NCBI RefSeq assembly: GCF_000016645.1
Contig: NC_009441.1
Coordinates: 5,580,001 to 5,644,000, forward strand
Length of the DNA stretch: 64,000 nt
Direction: 5' to 3'
Source: Flavobacterium johnsoniae UW101
GTDB taxonomy: Bacteria > Bacteroidota > Bacteroidia > Flavobacteriales > Flavobacteriaceae
Part shown: in pieces, positions 1 through 8,107 of the stretch
Position numbering within the stretch: position 1 is the first letter of the stretch
Layout of the letters: each line of letters starts with the position of its first letter
The notes under the pieces: model-generated
Seen by the model: only the letters and a program-made list of their open reading frames with translations
The model's database searches: none
Told to the model about the DNA's origin: nothing
Made by a program: the position numbers and the translations under genes

Positions 1-559
1 AGATATTGTTCTGAATATATTGTAGAATATCCATCGCTTTAGCCTCAGTATTTATGGTTACTTGTTCAGGCAAGTATTTCGCGATATTTCTCGCCACAAT
101 AATAATCAGTGTATTAACCAACTGCTGAATCAATTCCTGATTGTAAACATCTTTATCCTGATGTTCTCGGCAGATTGCTTCAATCATTACTTTTACCAGA
201 CACTTATCAGGATCATTTTTAAGAATACAGCCCGGCTGATGATTGGCGTTTTGAAGTATATATTCTAATCGCTGAATATTTTCATTCTGCAGACTCGAAT
301 TTTTCAAATAAATATCATTAAACCTCAAAAAGAAAAATTTCGTTTTGGTTTCAATTGTAAAATTATGACAATCCTCAGGCGTCAATAAAAACAAATGCCC
401 TGGATCATACTCAAATATATTCTTATTAATACACTGTCTTCCTGTACCTTCCAAAATGTAAACCAGTTCAAAAAAATTATGACGATCTCCAACATCCGGA
501 TATTCATCCAGCGTTTCAAAAGAAACCGTAAAAGGTTCATATAAGTTTTCTTTTTTCAT
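1..559 (-). CDS. AraC-family transcriptional regulator, N-terminal part (cut by window edge)
   Basis: Reading the minus strand from the ATG at 557-559 gives an open frame of about 186 codons that leaves the window without a stop. The visible part looks like the cupin sensor of an AraC/XylS regulator: an early HNFFELVYILEG segment, then DPGHLFLLTPEDCHNF, which is the usual second cupin strand pair of this family. The DNA-binding helix-turn-helix pair would lie beyond the window, so the family call rests on the sensor half only. It is divergent from the aldo/keto reductase gene, with both promoters in the 116-bp gap, so that gene is a plausible target (inference). Confidence 0.75.
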   Translation of the reverse strand, partial: MKKENLYEPFTVSFETLDEYPDVGDRHNFFELVYILEGTGRQCINKNIFEYDPGHLFLLTPEDCHNFTIETKTKFFFLRFNDIYLKNSSLQNENIQRLEYILQNANHQPGCILKNDPDKCLVKVMIEAICREHQDKDVYNQELIQQLVNTLIIIVARNIAKYLPEQVTINTEAKAMDILQYIQNNI

Positions 560-599
560 AATTCCATTTATTTGAAGATGCAAATATACCTAAAAAAGA

Positions 600-607
600 C
601 AAATATA
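600..607 (-). promoter_or_regulatory. -7 element of the AraC-type regulator
   Basis: TATATTTG on the minus strand matches the Bacteroidetes -7 consensus TAnnTTTG and lies about 40 bp before the regulator's start codon. Confidence 0.5.
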
Positions 608-634
608 TACCAAATAAGAATCATAAAAACAGTA

Positions 635-642
635 TAATTTTG
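635..642 (+). promoter_or_regulatory. -7 element of the aldo/keto reductase
   Basis: TAATTTTG matches TAnnTTTG and lies 33 bp before the ATG of the reductase. It is back to back with the promoter of the divergent AraC-type gene. Confidence 0.5.
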
Positions 643-675
643 CCTCATCAATTTTAAACACAAAAAATCACAATC

Positions 676-1662
676 ATGGAATATAGAAAACTAGGAAACT
701 CAGAACTTGAATTATCAGCAATTACATACGGTGCATTTGCTATTGGCGGAACCATGTGGGGCGGAACAGAAAAGAAAGACTCAATAGAATCTGTTCAAGC
801 TTCTATCGATCACGGCGTTACCACAATCGACACTGCTCCTTTTTACGGATTTGGTTTAAGTGAAGAAATGATCGGTGAAGCTATAAAACCTTATGATCGT
901 TCTAAAATTCAATTACTTACCAAATTTGGTTTGGTTTGGGACGGCAGCAACAACGGAAAAGGCGATTTCTTTTTCGAAGCAGACGATAACGGTAAAAAAG
1001 TTCCAATTTACAAATACTCATCAAAAGCAAACGTAATTAAAGAAATCGAAGAAAGTTTAAAACGCCTTCAAACCGATTATATCGATTTACTGCAAATTCA
1101 CTGGCCAGATTCAACAACTCCAATTTCTGAAACAATGGAAGCTGTTGAAACTTTAATTCAGCAAGGAAAAATTAGAGCATTCGGAGTAAGTAATTATAAT
1201 ATTGCACAAATTCAGGAAGCACAAAAAACAGTTCAAATAGCTTCAAACCAAGTAGCTTACAGTATGCTGAATCGCGGAATCGAAGCAGATTTAATTCCGT
1301 TTACAGTTGCAGAAAACATTGGAATCATTGCTTACAGCCCAATGGAAAGAGGTTTATTGACTGGAAAATATTTCACAGACAGCAAATTAAAAGAAAACGA
1401 CCATAGAAACGGTTATTTCGGAAAATTCGATTTGCAGCAGGTAAAAACCTTAATCGAAGAATTAAGCTCTTTAGCGCATTCAAAACACATTTCAATTTCA
1501 CAATTGGTTTTACGCTGGACAACTTTACAAAAAGGAATTTCAATTGTTCTAGCAGGTGCCAGAAACGCAGAACAAGCTATTTCAAACGCCAAAACAATGG
1601 ATTTCGATTTATCAGCTTCAGAATTGGAGTTTATTAATCATGCAATTGCTAAAATAAAATAA
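676..1662 (+). CDS. Aldo/keto reductase
   Basis: This 328-residue protein is a full-length NADPH-dependent aldo/keto reductase of the YajO/Tas type, a soluble TIM-barrel enzyme that reduces aldehydes or ketones. The catalytic tetrad can be traced: Asp in TIDTAPFYGFG, Tyr in the same segment, Lys in LLTKFGL and His in LLQIHWPD. The C-terminal coenzyme-binding segment (VLAGARNAEQ) is present. It stands alone, divergent from an AraC-type regulator and followed by a long inverted repeat. The substrate cannot be told from sequence. Confidence 0.93.
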   Translation: MEYRKLGNSELELSAITYGAFAIGGTMWGGTEKKDSIESVQASIDHGVTTIDTAPFYGFGLSEEMIGEAIKPYDRSKIQLLTKFGLVWDGSNNGKGDFFFEADDNGKKVPIYKYSSKANVIKEIEESLKRLQTDYIDLLQIHWPDSTTPISETMEAVETLIQQGKIRAFGVSNYNIAQIQEAQKTVQIASNQVAYSMLNRGIEADLIPFTVAENIGIIAYSPMERGLLTGKYFTDSKLKENDHRNGYFGKFDLQQVKTLIEELSSLAHSKHISISQLVLRWTTLQKGISIVLAGARNAEQAISNAKTMDFDLSASELEFINHAIAKIK

Positions 1663-1665
1663 TAT

Positions 1666-1847
1666 TTTAAACACATAGAAACATAGTTATACTTTGTCTA
1701 TAAAGGCGTTTCACTTGCATTAATAAACATAGTCAACGTAATCTTATCATTCCGAGGAATGACAAATTTTGTGAACTATGTGTTAGAAACTAGTTTCTTT
1801 CCATTCTCTTTTCCAGAAAGAAAATTCTATGTTTCTATGTGTTTAAA
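1666..1847. repeat. Interspersed inverted-repeat element, family R1, copy 1
   Basis: The ends are an inverted repeat of 21 bp (1666-1686 against 1827-1847) with the core ACACATAGAAACATAG. The interior carries a block around GGCGTTTCACTTGCAT and a nested palindrome near TCATTCCGAGGAATGA. Copies with the same ends lie at 10638-10779 and 48779-48932. There is no coding capacity. It fills most of the gap between the reductase and mdaB and could fold as a long hairpin or serve as a terminator. Confidence 0.75.
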
Positions 1848-1942
1848 AAAAATCTCAAAAATTAAATAATTAGAATTTGGGCGTGCCCTTCTGGGTCGGG
1901 CTTACCCTCACGCGTCCATTTTCAAAAGAAACAACAATAAAA

Positions 1943-2548
1943 ATGAAAAAGATATTTATAATTAACGGCGGACAAAAATTCGCGCATTCAGGAGGACAAT
2001 TCAATAAAACCGTTCAGGATTGGACAGTTGAATTTCTTTCTAAAAACAATAATTACGAAATAAAAACAACTCACATTGAAGACGAAATAGATCTTCAAAA
2101 AGAAGTAGAAAAATTCGTTTGGGCAGATTTAATTATCTATCACACACCCGTTTGGTGGTTTCAAATTCCTAATCTTTTCAAAAAATATATCGATGATGTT
2201 TTCACGCAAGGACACAACAACGGAATCTACAAAAGCGACGGAAGAAGCCGTGTAAACCCAGACATCAATTACGGAACCGGCGGACTTTTACACGGACGCA
2301 AATACATGCTTACTACAAGCTGGAATGCACCTGCAACAGCATTTACACTTCCGGGGGAATTCTTTGAAGAAACTTCTGTTGATGACGGCGTAATGTTTGG
2401 TTTCCACAAAATGAACAAATTTACCGGAATGGAACGCATAAACGGATTTCATTTTCATGATGTTGAAAAAGGTGCAACACCAGAAAATATTGTTATCTTT
2501 AAAGAACAGTACACCAAACATTTAGAAGAAACCTTTAAAACTTTATAA
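1943..2548 (+). CDS. mdaB: NADPH-quinone reductase MdaB
   Basis: MdaB is a flavodoxin-fold FAD enzyme that reduces quinones by two electrons. The 201-residue product matches E. coli MdaB along its length: IINGGQKFAHSGGQFN at the start, then WADLIIYHTPVWWFQIPNLF, KKYIDDVFTQGH and GRKYMLTTSWNAPATAF. An in-frame start exists 66 bp upstream, but that stretch is repeat-like sequence, so the ATG before KKIFIINGG is chosen. The stop is 2 bp from the next gene, a YgiN-like monooxygenase. mdaB and ygiN are also paired in E. coli, where they are proposed to form a quinone redox cycle. Confidence 0.92.
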   Translation: MKKIFIINGGQKFAHSGGQFNKTVQDWTVEFLSKNNNYEIKTTHIEDEIDLQKEVEKFVWADLIIYHTPVWWFQIPNLFKKYIDDVFTQGHNNGIYKSDGRSRVNPDINYGTGGLLHGRKYMLTTSWNAPATAFTLPGEFFEETSVDDGVMFGFHKMNKFTGMERINGFHFHDVEKGATPENIVIFKEQYTKHLEETFKTL

Positions 2549-2550
2549 TT

Positions 2551-2829
2551 ATGATCTCAATCACCGCAATCATTAAAAGTAAAAAAGAAAATCTTATAGA
2601 AGTTCAAAATATGATTACACATCTGGTTACAGAAACCAGAAAAGAAGAAGCATGCATTCGCTACGATCTTCACACTACAGAGAATGTGTTTATTATTTGG
2701 GAAGAATGGAAAGATCAAATCGGACTTGATTTACACAACAATCAGTCGTATTTAGTCGATTTCATTACAAAAAGCGAAGCTTTACTATCAGCTCCCGTTC
2801 AGGTTTATAAAACGGCACAAATTCTATAA
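2551..2829 (+). CDS. YgiN-like quinol monooxygenase (ABM domain)
   Basis: This 92-residue protein is a single ABM (antibiotic biosynthesis monooxygenase) ferredoxin-like domain: SITAIIKSKKENLIEVQNMI, then EEACIRYDLHTTEN and FIIWEEWKDQIGLDLH. Proteins of this size dimerise and act on quinols without a cofactor. It starts 2 bp after mdaB, so the two are surely cotranscribed. The YgiN role (quinol back to quinone) is inferred from this pairing. Confidence 0.88.
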   Translation: MISITAIIKSKKENLIEVQNMITHLVTETRKEEACIRYDLHTTENVFIIWEEWKDQIGLDLHNNQSYLVDFITKSEALLSAPVQVYKTAQIL

Positions 2830-2969
2830 TCTTTTCAAAGTTCTGAATTCCTTTCTGCATTGGTAATTCGAGAATTTGTAACTAAAAAATGTTACAGATA
2901 TAACGTAATTATACAAAATAATTATTCAGAAAAAAGCTAAATTGCCTCGCATTCAGAAACATAAAAAAT

Positions 2970-3434
2970 ATGAGTCATTATCATCTTGCCGAAATTAATA
3001 TTGCAAAAATGAAAGGGGTAAACATCAACGACCCCATAATGAAAGAATTCGTAGACAATTTAGACACTGTAAATACTTTAGCCGAAGAAAGTGAAGGTTT
3101 TGTCTGGAGACTAAAAGATGACACTGATAGTTACAACGCTACAAGCCTGAATCCGTACAATGACGAACAAATTATTATTAATGTATCGGTTTGGGAAAGT
3201 ATCGAAACTTTAGAACATTATATGTACAAAACTTTTCACAGTGACTTTTTAAGACGCCGAAAAGAATGGTTCCAAAAATTCGGTAAAGCGCATACGGCTA
3301 TTTGGTGGATTCCTAAAGGACATATTCCAACCATGGAAGAAGCCGTAGAAAAATTAGATTACCTCCAAAAAAACGGTCCGTCAGAATTAGTTTTCGATCT
3401 TCGAAACAAATATCTAATGCCGGTTAATCCATAG
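2970..3434 (+). CDS. DUF3291 domain protein
   Basis: The 154-residue product fits the DUF3291 family. Visible landmarks are HLAEINIAKMKG at the N terminus, GFVWRLKDD, and SVWESIETLEHYMYKTFHSDFLRRRKEWF, which resembles an ABM-like fold. There is no signal peptide. It follows the mdaB/ygiN-like pair by 140 bp and may belong to the same oxidative-stress group, but its function is unknown. Confidence 0.8.
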   Translation: MSHYHLAEINIAKMKGVNINDPIMKEFVDNLDTVNTLAEESEGFVWRLKDDTDSYNATSLNPYNDEQIIINVSVWESIETLEHYMYKTFHSDFLRRRKEWFQKFGKAHTAIWWIPKGHIPTMEEAVEKLDYLQKNGPSELVFDLRNKYLMPVNP

Positions 3435-3435
3435 T

Positions 3436-3518
3436 TGTATAGCCACGAATCACGAATTTATTTTTTTAAATCTATACGCAGACATTTTTAAATAAATTCG
3501 TGAATCATGGCTAACAAA
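3436..3518. repeat. Intergenic inverted repeat (CACGAATT family)
   Basis: The short gap between two convergent genes holds an inverted repeat built on CCACGAATCACGAATTTATTT and its complement AAATAAATTCGTGAATCATGG. It probably ends transcription from both sides. Related words recur at 11393-11745, 28499-28530 and 31333-31525. Confidence 0.55.
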
Positions 3519-3521
3519 AAA

Positions 3522-4229
3522 CTACTTTATTCCTCCAAAAGCTCCGAAACACATATTTTTATGCAATATTTCGACTTTTGAAAAACCAACTTTTTTCATC
3601 AAATCCAATTGGTAATTCATCGATCTTGGAGAATCCTCTTTTTCGATATAATCCAAAACCTTCTGGCGATACTCTGCTCCTCCTATTCCTTCCAAATATT
3701 CACCATAACGCTGCCAGGTATAATTATTCAATAATTCTGTGTCTTGCGTGATTAAATCAGAAATCATCAAACAACCTCCGGGTTTCAATAATTTGAACAA
3801 TTTTGCAAAAGTAGTTTCCCAATCCTGATCGTCTCTCAAATGATGCAAAACTGCACCAGCCAAAATAATATCAAAACTATTTTCCTCTAAATCTATTTCG
3901 CGAATATCACCTTGTTTTATTACTACTTTTCCATTGGTTTCAGCTGCAACTCTTTCAAAAGCGCGATTTAACATCGGTAAACTCAAATCGACCAAAGTGC
4001 AGTTTAAATCTGGCACTTTAGACAACATTTTTAAAGTGTAATTTCCAGCTCCACAGCCTACATCCAGCACAGTTGCAGCATTCGGAACAATACGTTTTGA
4101 AGCTTCGGTTATTAATTCCAAAGAAATAGTTGCATCGATTGTGGCTACTTGCCCTGTTTCTAAATTTGAAAATCGTTCGACATCATTATCAAATCTTTCC
4201 TTGATTTCTTCAATAGTTGATTTTTTCAT
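3522..4229 (-). CDS. Class I SAM-dependent methyltransferase
   Basis: The 235-residue protein has the Rossmann-type methyltransferase signature: motif I VLDVGCGAGNYTLKM, the acidic loop LVDLSLPML, and GDIREIDLEENSFDIILAGAVLHHLRD, followed by LLKPGGCLMISDLI. It is cytoplasmic, with no signal or membrane segment. The substrate cannot be inferred. It is divergent from a LysR-type gene, separated by an inverted repeat. Confidence 0.9.
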   Translation of the reverse strand: MKKSTIEEIKERFDNDVERFSNLETGQVATIDATISLELITEASKRIVPNAATVLDVGCGAGNYTLKMLSKVPDLNCTLVDLSLPMLNRAFERVAAETNGKVVIKQGDIREIDLEENSFDIILAGAVLHHLRDDQDWETTFAKLFKLLKPGGCLMISDLITQDTELLNNYTWQRYGEYLEGIGGAEYRQKVLDYIEKEDSPRSMNYQLDLMKKVGFSKVEILHKNMCFGAFGGIK

Positions 4230-4239
4230 GGTCTTTTGT

Positions 4240-4350
4240 TTTTTTAATCTCTCGCAGATTTCGCGAATCTTTTTGCTATTATTGATTGGAAATATTATGG
4301 TTTAGATGATTTTATCTAAATTAATAATCTGCTATATCTGCGAGAGACTT
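4240..4350. repeat. Intergenic inverted repeat (CTCTCGCAGATT family)
   Basis: AATCTCTCGCAGATTT near the left end is mirrored by ATCTGCGAGAGACTT near the right end, with an AT-rich middle. It lies between the divergent methyltransferase and LysR genes. Confidence 0.55.
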
Positions 4351-4385
4351 ATTTTTTGATTTTTCAAAACTATTCTTTTCTTAAA

Positions 4386-4432
4386 TACTTTAAAAATACT
4401 ATTTTTATCAATTAATAATACTTTAAAAGTAT
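4386..4432. promoter_or_regulatory. Candidate LysR autoregulatory operator
   Basis: A perfect 15-bp palindrome ATACTTTAAAAGTAT (4418-4432) ends 1 bp before the LysR start codon. A related copy, ATACTTTAAAAATACT, lies about 33 bp upstream. Repeated dyads just before a LysR gene usually serve autoregulation. The assignment is inference. Confidence 0.45.
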
Positions 4433-4433
4433 C

Positions 4434-5321
4434 ATGGAATTACGTCACCTAAAATATTTTATGGCTGTAGCCGAAGAACTAAACTTTACCAAAGCATCAG
4501 AAAAACTGTTTATCTCACAGCCTCCGTTGAGTCGGCAGATTGCTGAATTGGAAGACGAACTTCAGGCAAAACTTTTCATAAGAAACAATAAAAAGGTAGA
4601 ATTGACCGAAGCCGGGAAATATTTCGAAAAAGAAGTAATAGAACTTTTTCAGAATCTGGAACGTATTTCTATTAAAACAAAAAAGATTGCAGAAAATGTT
4701 TCGGGTGAATTTAGAATCGCTTATATAAGCTCTATATATTCTTCTATTATTTCAGATTTAATCAAACACCTCAAATCACAGTTTCCGTACGTAAATTTTA
4801 AACTTTTTGAAATTTCAACCACCAAACAAATCGATGCTTTAGAACAAGGAAAAATCGAAATGGGAATTATTCGATCACCAATTCAGTCACCAAAAATAAA
4901 ATCACATCTGTGGTTTAAAGATGGTTTTTCATTGGTTTACAACAAAAAATCCGTTCAGATAAAATCAGAAAATGAAATTGCAAACCTAAAAGACGAAACA
5001 TTTGTTTTCTTCAACAAAGATTATGCACCTCATTATCACGAAGTTTTATTAGAGCTTTGTGCTTTTTATGGCTTTACTCCGCAGATTATTCACGAAGCCA
5101 ATAACATCAATTCCATCGTACAATTAGTCAAAAACGGATTAGGAATTTCGATTGTTCCTTCAAACGTTGCCAAAAACAATCAGGATCCAGAAATTGGTTT
5201 TATTGAACTGAAAAAGGTTAATTTAAAAACAGATGTTTCGATTATCACATCCAAAGAAGATGAATCTGAAATCACGAAATCTGCTGTTGATTTTTTGTTG
5301 ATGAAGAATAATTCTCGATAA
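4434..5321 (+). CDS. LysR-family transcriptional regulator
   Basis: This is a full-length LysR-type regulator of 295 residues. The N-terminal winged helix-turn-helix is typical: MELRHLKYFMAVAEELNFTKASEKLFISQPPLSRQIAELE. The periplasmic-binding-like effector domain follows from about residue 90 (GEFRIAYISSIYSS) to the C terminus. LysR proteins often control a divergent neighbour, here the SAM methyltransferase, but a repeat element separates the two genes, so the target is uncertain. Confidence 0.93.
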   Translation: MELRHLKYFMAVAEELNFTKASEKLFISQPPLSRQIAELEDELQAKLFIRNNKKVELTEAGKYFEKEVIELFQNLERISIKTKKIAENVSGEFRIAYISSIYSSIISDLIKHLKSQFPYVNFKLFEISTTKQIDALEQGKIEMGIIRSPIQSPKIKSHLWFKDGFSLVYNKKSVQIKSENEIANLKDETFVFFNKDYAPHYHEVLLELCAFYGFTPQIIHEANNINSIVQLVKNGLGISIVPSNVAKNNQDPEIGFIELKKVNLKTDVSIITSKEDESEITKSAVDFLLMKNNSR

Positions 5322-5331
5322 GTTTTGATTT

Positions 5332-5573
5332 TTTAATCTCGCAAAGACGCGAAGTCGCAAAGTTTTTATTTATAAGTTGCGTCCAGCTTTAGCTGGATGA
5401 GAAAATAACTACGTTTAAAAGGCTTTAGCCAAATAACTACGGATTTGGCTAAAGCCTTTACTAATTTAACTTTTATACCTCCAGCTAAAGCTGGAGGCAA
5501 TTCAATAATCCTTTTAATCCCTTAATCTGTGGCAAAAAAAACTTTGCGCCTCTGCGACTTTGCGAGATTAAAT
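5332..5573. repeat. Nested inverted-repeat element, family R2, copy 1
   Basis: Three dyads are nested. The outer arms are TCGCAAAGACGCGAAGTCGC and its near complement GCGACTTTGCGAGA. The middle arms are CCAGCTTTAGCTGG and CCAGCTAAAGCTGG, and the inner arms are GGCTTTAGCC and GGCTAAAGCC. A second element with the same middle and inner arms lies at 45004-45124. No gene is visible in this 392-bp gap. Confidence 0.65.
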
Positions 5574-5713
5574 CATAAAAAAACATTCTGTCTTAACGCC
5601 TTCGTGGCTATAACAAAAAATCGTTACAATTTAGTACAGCAATCCACATTATAAAAAGAGAACTTTTAAATACCTTAGCAAATTATAATTCTACAATAAA
5701 AATTTCAATAAAA

Positions 5714-6997
5714 ATGGCTGAGCAATCTTCAATTCAGTGTCCAAACTGCGGAACTCCTATCGATGTCAATGATGTATTAAAACATCAGTTGGAAGACAGC
5801 ATCCGTAAAGAATTCCAGCAAAAAGCGACTATTCAAAATCGTGAATTAGAGCTTAAAAACGAACAATTGGACAAAGCCAAAGCCGAATTTGAAGCGAAAA
5901 AGAAACAAGAAAATGAACTTTTTGCAGAACGCTTAGAGCGCGAGAAAAAAACGGCTGAAAAAGAAATCTCTGAAAAACTAAAAGCCAAGCTCGAAGAAGA
6001 AAACAAAGATCGTTTGTTATTGATGGAAAAAGAACTCTCTGAAAAATCGGAAAAAATCAGGGAATTAAATAAAATGGAAGGTGAAATCGCCAAATTACAA
6101 CGCGAAAAACTGGAAATGAAAGATGCTATTCAGGCCGAAGCCGAAAAACAATTGAACACACAATTGGCTTTGGAACGCGAAAAAATCAGAAAGCAGGAAG
6201 ACGATAAAAACGAGTTAAAATTTAAAGAACTTCAAAAGCAATTAGAAGAACAGAAAAAATTAACCGAAGAAATGAAACGCAAGCAGGAACAAGGTTCTAT
6301 GCAATTGCAAGGTGAAGTAATGGAATTAGCTATCGAAGAATGGCTGGCAAACAATTTCCCTCTTGACAGCATTGACGAAGTTAAAAAAGGGGCAAACGGC
6401 GCTGATTGCCTTCAAATAGTCAACACTCGCGAACACCAAAATTGCGGTTCTATTTATTACGAAAGTAAAAGAACAAAAGCTTTTCAGCCTTCGTGGATTG
6501 AGAAATTCAAAAACGATATCAGAACCAAACGAGCCAACATTGGAGTTCTGGTTACCGAAGTAATGCCAAACGGAATGGAACGAATGGGCATGCGCGACGG
6601 TATCTGGATTTGTACCTACGAAGAATTTAAAGGTTTAAGTGCTGTTTTACGTCAGTCCTTGATTCAAATAAATCAAGCTGTTCAGGCTCAGGAAAACAAA
6701 GGCGATAAAATGTCAATGTTGTATGATTTCCTGACCAGCAACGAATTCCGTTTACAGATTGAAGGAATTGTAGAAGGTTTTACGCAAATGCAAAGTGATC
6801 TCGATTCTGAAAAAAGAGCCATGCAGAGAATCTGGAAACAGCGAGAAAAACAAATCGAAAAAGTAGTTCACAATACTTTAGGAATGTACGGTTCGATTCG
6901 CGGTATTGCCGGAAATGCAGTTCAGAGTGTAAGAGCCTTAGAATTGGATTTTATTGAAGGTAATGACGAAGAGGAAGAAACTAAGGAACTAGAATAA
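5714..6997 (+). CDS. DUF2130 domain protein with long coiled coil
   Basis: The 427-residue protein starts with a short zinc-finger-like segment (IQCPNCGTPIDV, one CxxC). A highly charged coiled coil follows over about residues 30-200 (runs of KAEFEAKKKQE and KEISEKLKAKLEEE). The C-terminal half is the DUF2130 domain, with GEVMELAIEEWLANNFPLDSIDEVKKGANGADC and YYESKRTKAFQPSWIEKFKNDI. The Asp/Glu-xLys pattern of that segment resembles a restriction-nuclease-like core, but this is only a resemblance. Function is unknown; the family is widespread and usually a single gene. Confidence 0.85.
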   Translation: MAEQSSIQCPNCGTPIDVNDVLKHQLEDSIRKEFQQKATIQNRELELKNEQLDKAKAEFEAKKKQENELFAERLEREKKTAEKEISEKLKAKLEEENKDRLLLMEKELSEKSEKIRELNKMEGEIAKLQREKLEMKDAIQAEAEKQLNTQLALEREKIRKQEDDKNELKFKELQKQLEEQKKLTEEMKRKQEQGSMQLQGEVMELAIEEWLANNFPLDSIDEVKKGANGADCLQIVNTREHQNCGSIYYESKRTKAFQPSWIEKFKNDIRTKRANIGVLVTEVMPNGMERMGMRDGIWICTYEEFKGLSAVLRQSLIQINQAVQAQENKGDKMSMLYDFLTSNEFRLQIEGIVEGFTQMQSDLDSEKRAMQRIWKQREKQIEKVVHNTLGMYGSIRGIAGNAVQSVRALELDFIEGNDEEEETKELE

Positions 6998-6998
6998 A

Positions 6999-7056
6999 TC
7001 CTTCGACTTCGCTCAGGAAGACAAACGAAATGTCAGGCTGAGCGAAGTCGAAGCCC
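6999..7056. repeat. Inverted repeat (GTCAGGCTGAGCGAAG family), copy 1
   Basis: CTTCGACTTCGCTCAGGAAG and CTGAGCGAAGTCGAAG form an inverted repeat between two convergent genes. Related copies lie at 14254-14370 and 23465-23533. Confidence 0.6.
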
Positions 7057-7064
7057 TTATAAAA

Positions 7065-7838
7065 CTAATCCACCTTCTTAAAAACCAAAAGTTTCCCAGA
7101 AGGATTAGACAAAGTCAATTGATTATTTCCAATAGAATAAGTTGTTGTGCTTTGCAATGCTTTTGTAAATTCACCTTCTTTATTTCCTTGTGGGCAAGCC
7201 ATTAGAGTCGATATTACTTTGGTAAATCTCAGCAAATCCTTTTCATAAAAAATAGAACCACTAATGGCATTACAGCCGCCATAGCCAGAAAATCTATTTT
7301 CAGTTGAATTAATTTCAATTCGAGGCATTTCCTTTTGAAAATCAGTGGCAAAGACTTTATATCCATTCAATTCTTCCAAAACCCAAATATCATGAAGTCG
7401 GTAATCAGTAAGATATTTTCCGCATCCGCTTAGTTTTTTTGCTTCTAATTCAGAATTGTTTTTAATTTCAACTTTTACGCTGTAAGGTGAAATTGCACCA
7501 GACATTGAATCCTGACAATCCAGCTGTTGGATTGTAATTGTTGCCGAAGTCGTTTCATTACTTACTTTATACATTTTCACATTGGCATCCATAGCTTTAA
7601 TCGCATCAACGGCAGGAAAAGTTATTTTTTCTTTTCCTGGTATTAATGATGTAAAGACAATTTCGTCATTCCCCATTTTGATTCCCCAAAACGGTTCGTT
7701 TCCTGTTCCTTTAAAATAATATTTTAAATCTTCTTCTGTCGAACTTGTTGAATCTGTTCCTGCAGTTTCTTTATTTGCTGTCGTTTTACAGCCTATCATT
7801 AAAAATGATAACAACAATATTGAGAGTACTTTTTTCAT
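7065..7838 (-). CDS. META-domain lipoprotein
   Basis: The 257-residue product starts with a lipoprotein signal, KVLSILLLSFLMIGC, with Cys17 as the lipidation site. Residues 40-140 resemble the COG3650-type domain (GTGNEPFWGIKMGNDEIVF). Residues about 150-255 are a META/HslJ-like domain, with IWVLEELNG, NRFSGYGGCNAISGSI and LMACPQGNKEGEFTKAL. It should sit in the periplasmic face of a membrane. HslJ-type proteins are tied to heat shock and novobiocin tolerance in E. coli; no role can be assigned here. Confidence 0.85.
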   Translation of the reverse strand: MKKVLSILLLSFLMIGCKTTANKETAGTDSTSSTEEDLKYYFKGTGNEPFWGIKMGNDEIVFTSLIPGKEKITFPAVDAIKAMDANVKMYKVSNETTSATITIQQLDCQDSMSGAISPYSVKVEIKNNSELEAKKLSGCGKYLTDYRLHDIWVLEELNGYKVFATDFQKEMPRIEINSTENRFSGYGGCNAISGSIFYEKDLLRFTKVISTLMACPQGNKEGEFTKALQSTTTYSIGNNQLTLSNPSGKLLVFKKVD

Positions 7839-7978
7839 GAGATCTTAGATTAAAAATGTTCTTTTTAGTAAAACACCTATAAAATTCTTATGAATTTACG
7901 ACATTTTTTTGAAACGCCTATTTAGAATCCTTTCAAATTTAAAAAAACCAAATCACTCAAAAATTACTTAAATCCCGC

Positions 7979-8075
7979 ACTACGTAAAAGATTCTGATAA
8001 AATACGTAGTAATAAAAACCTCCATCTACTTAAAAAAATAAAATTATTACGTATTTTAATAAGTATAAATACTTA
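7979..8075. promoter_or_regulatory. Cluster of TACGTA-type operator sites upstream of nirB
   Basis: The perfect palindrome TAAGTATAAATACTTA occupies 8060-8075. Further half-sites are ACTACGTA at 7979-7986, its mirror TACGTAGT at 8003-8010, and TACGTAT at 8048-8054. The same palindrome type lies before narK, the nitrate reductase and moeA. The 5-4-5 layout A(A/C)GTA-TAAA-TAC(T/G)T matches the geometry of Crp/Fnr sites. Confidence 0.7.
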
Positions 8076-8081
8076 TATTTG
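8074..8081 (+). promoter_or_regulatory. -7 element of nirB
   Basis: TATATTTG matches TAnnTTTG, lies 26 bp before the nirB ATG, and overlaps the end of the palindromic operator. Confidence 0.6.
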
Positions 8082-8107
8082 CGTAGTAATACTTAATTAA
8101 AGAAATA

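Noticed and set aside
1877..1942. Upstream extension of mdaB
   Set aside because: The 22 extra codons are GC-rich intergenic-repeat sequence (GGGCGTGCCCTTCTGGGTCG), and MdaB homologues begin at the downstream Met.
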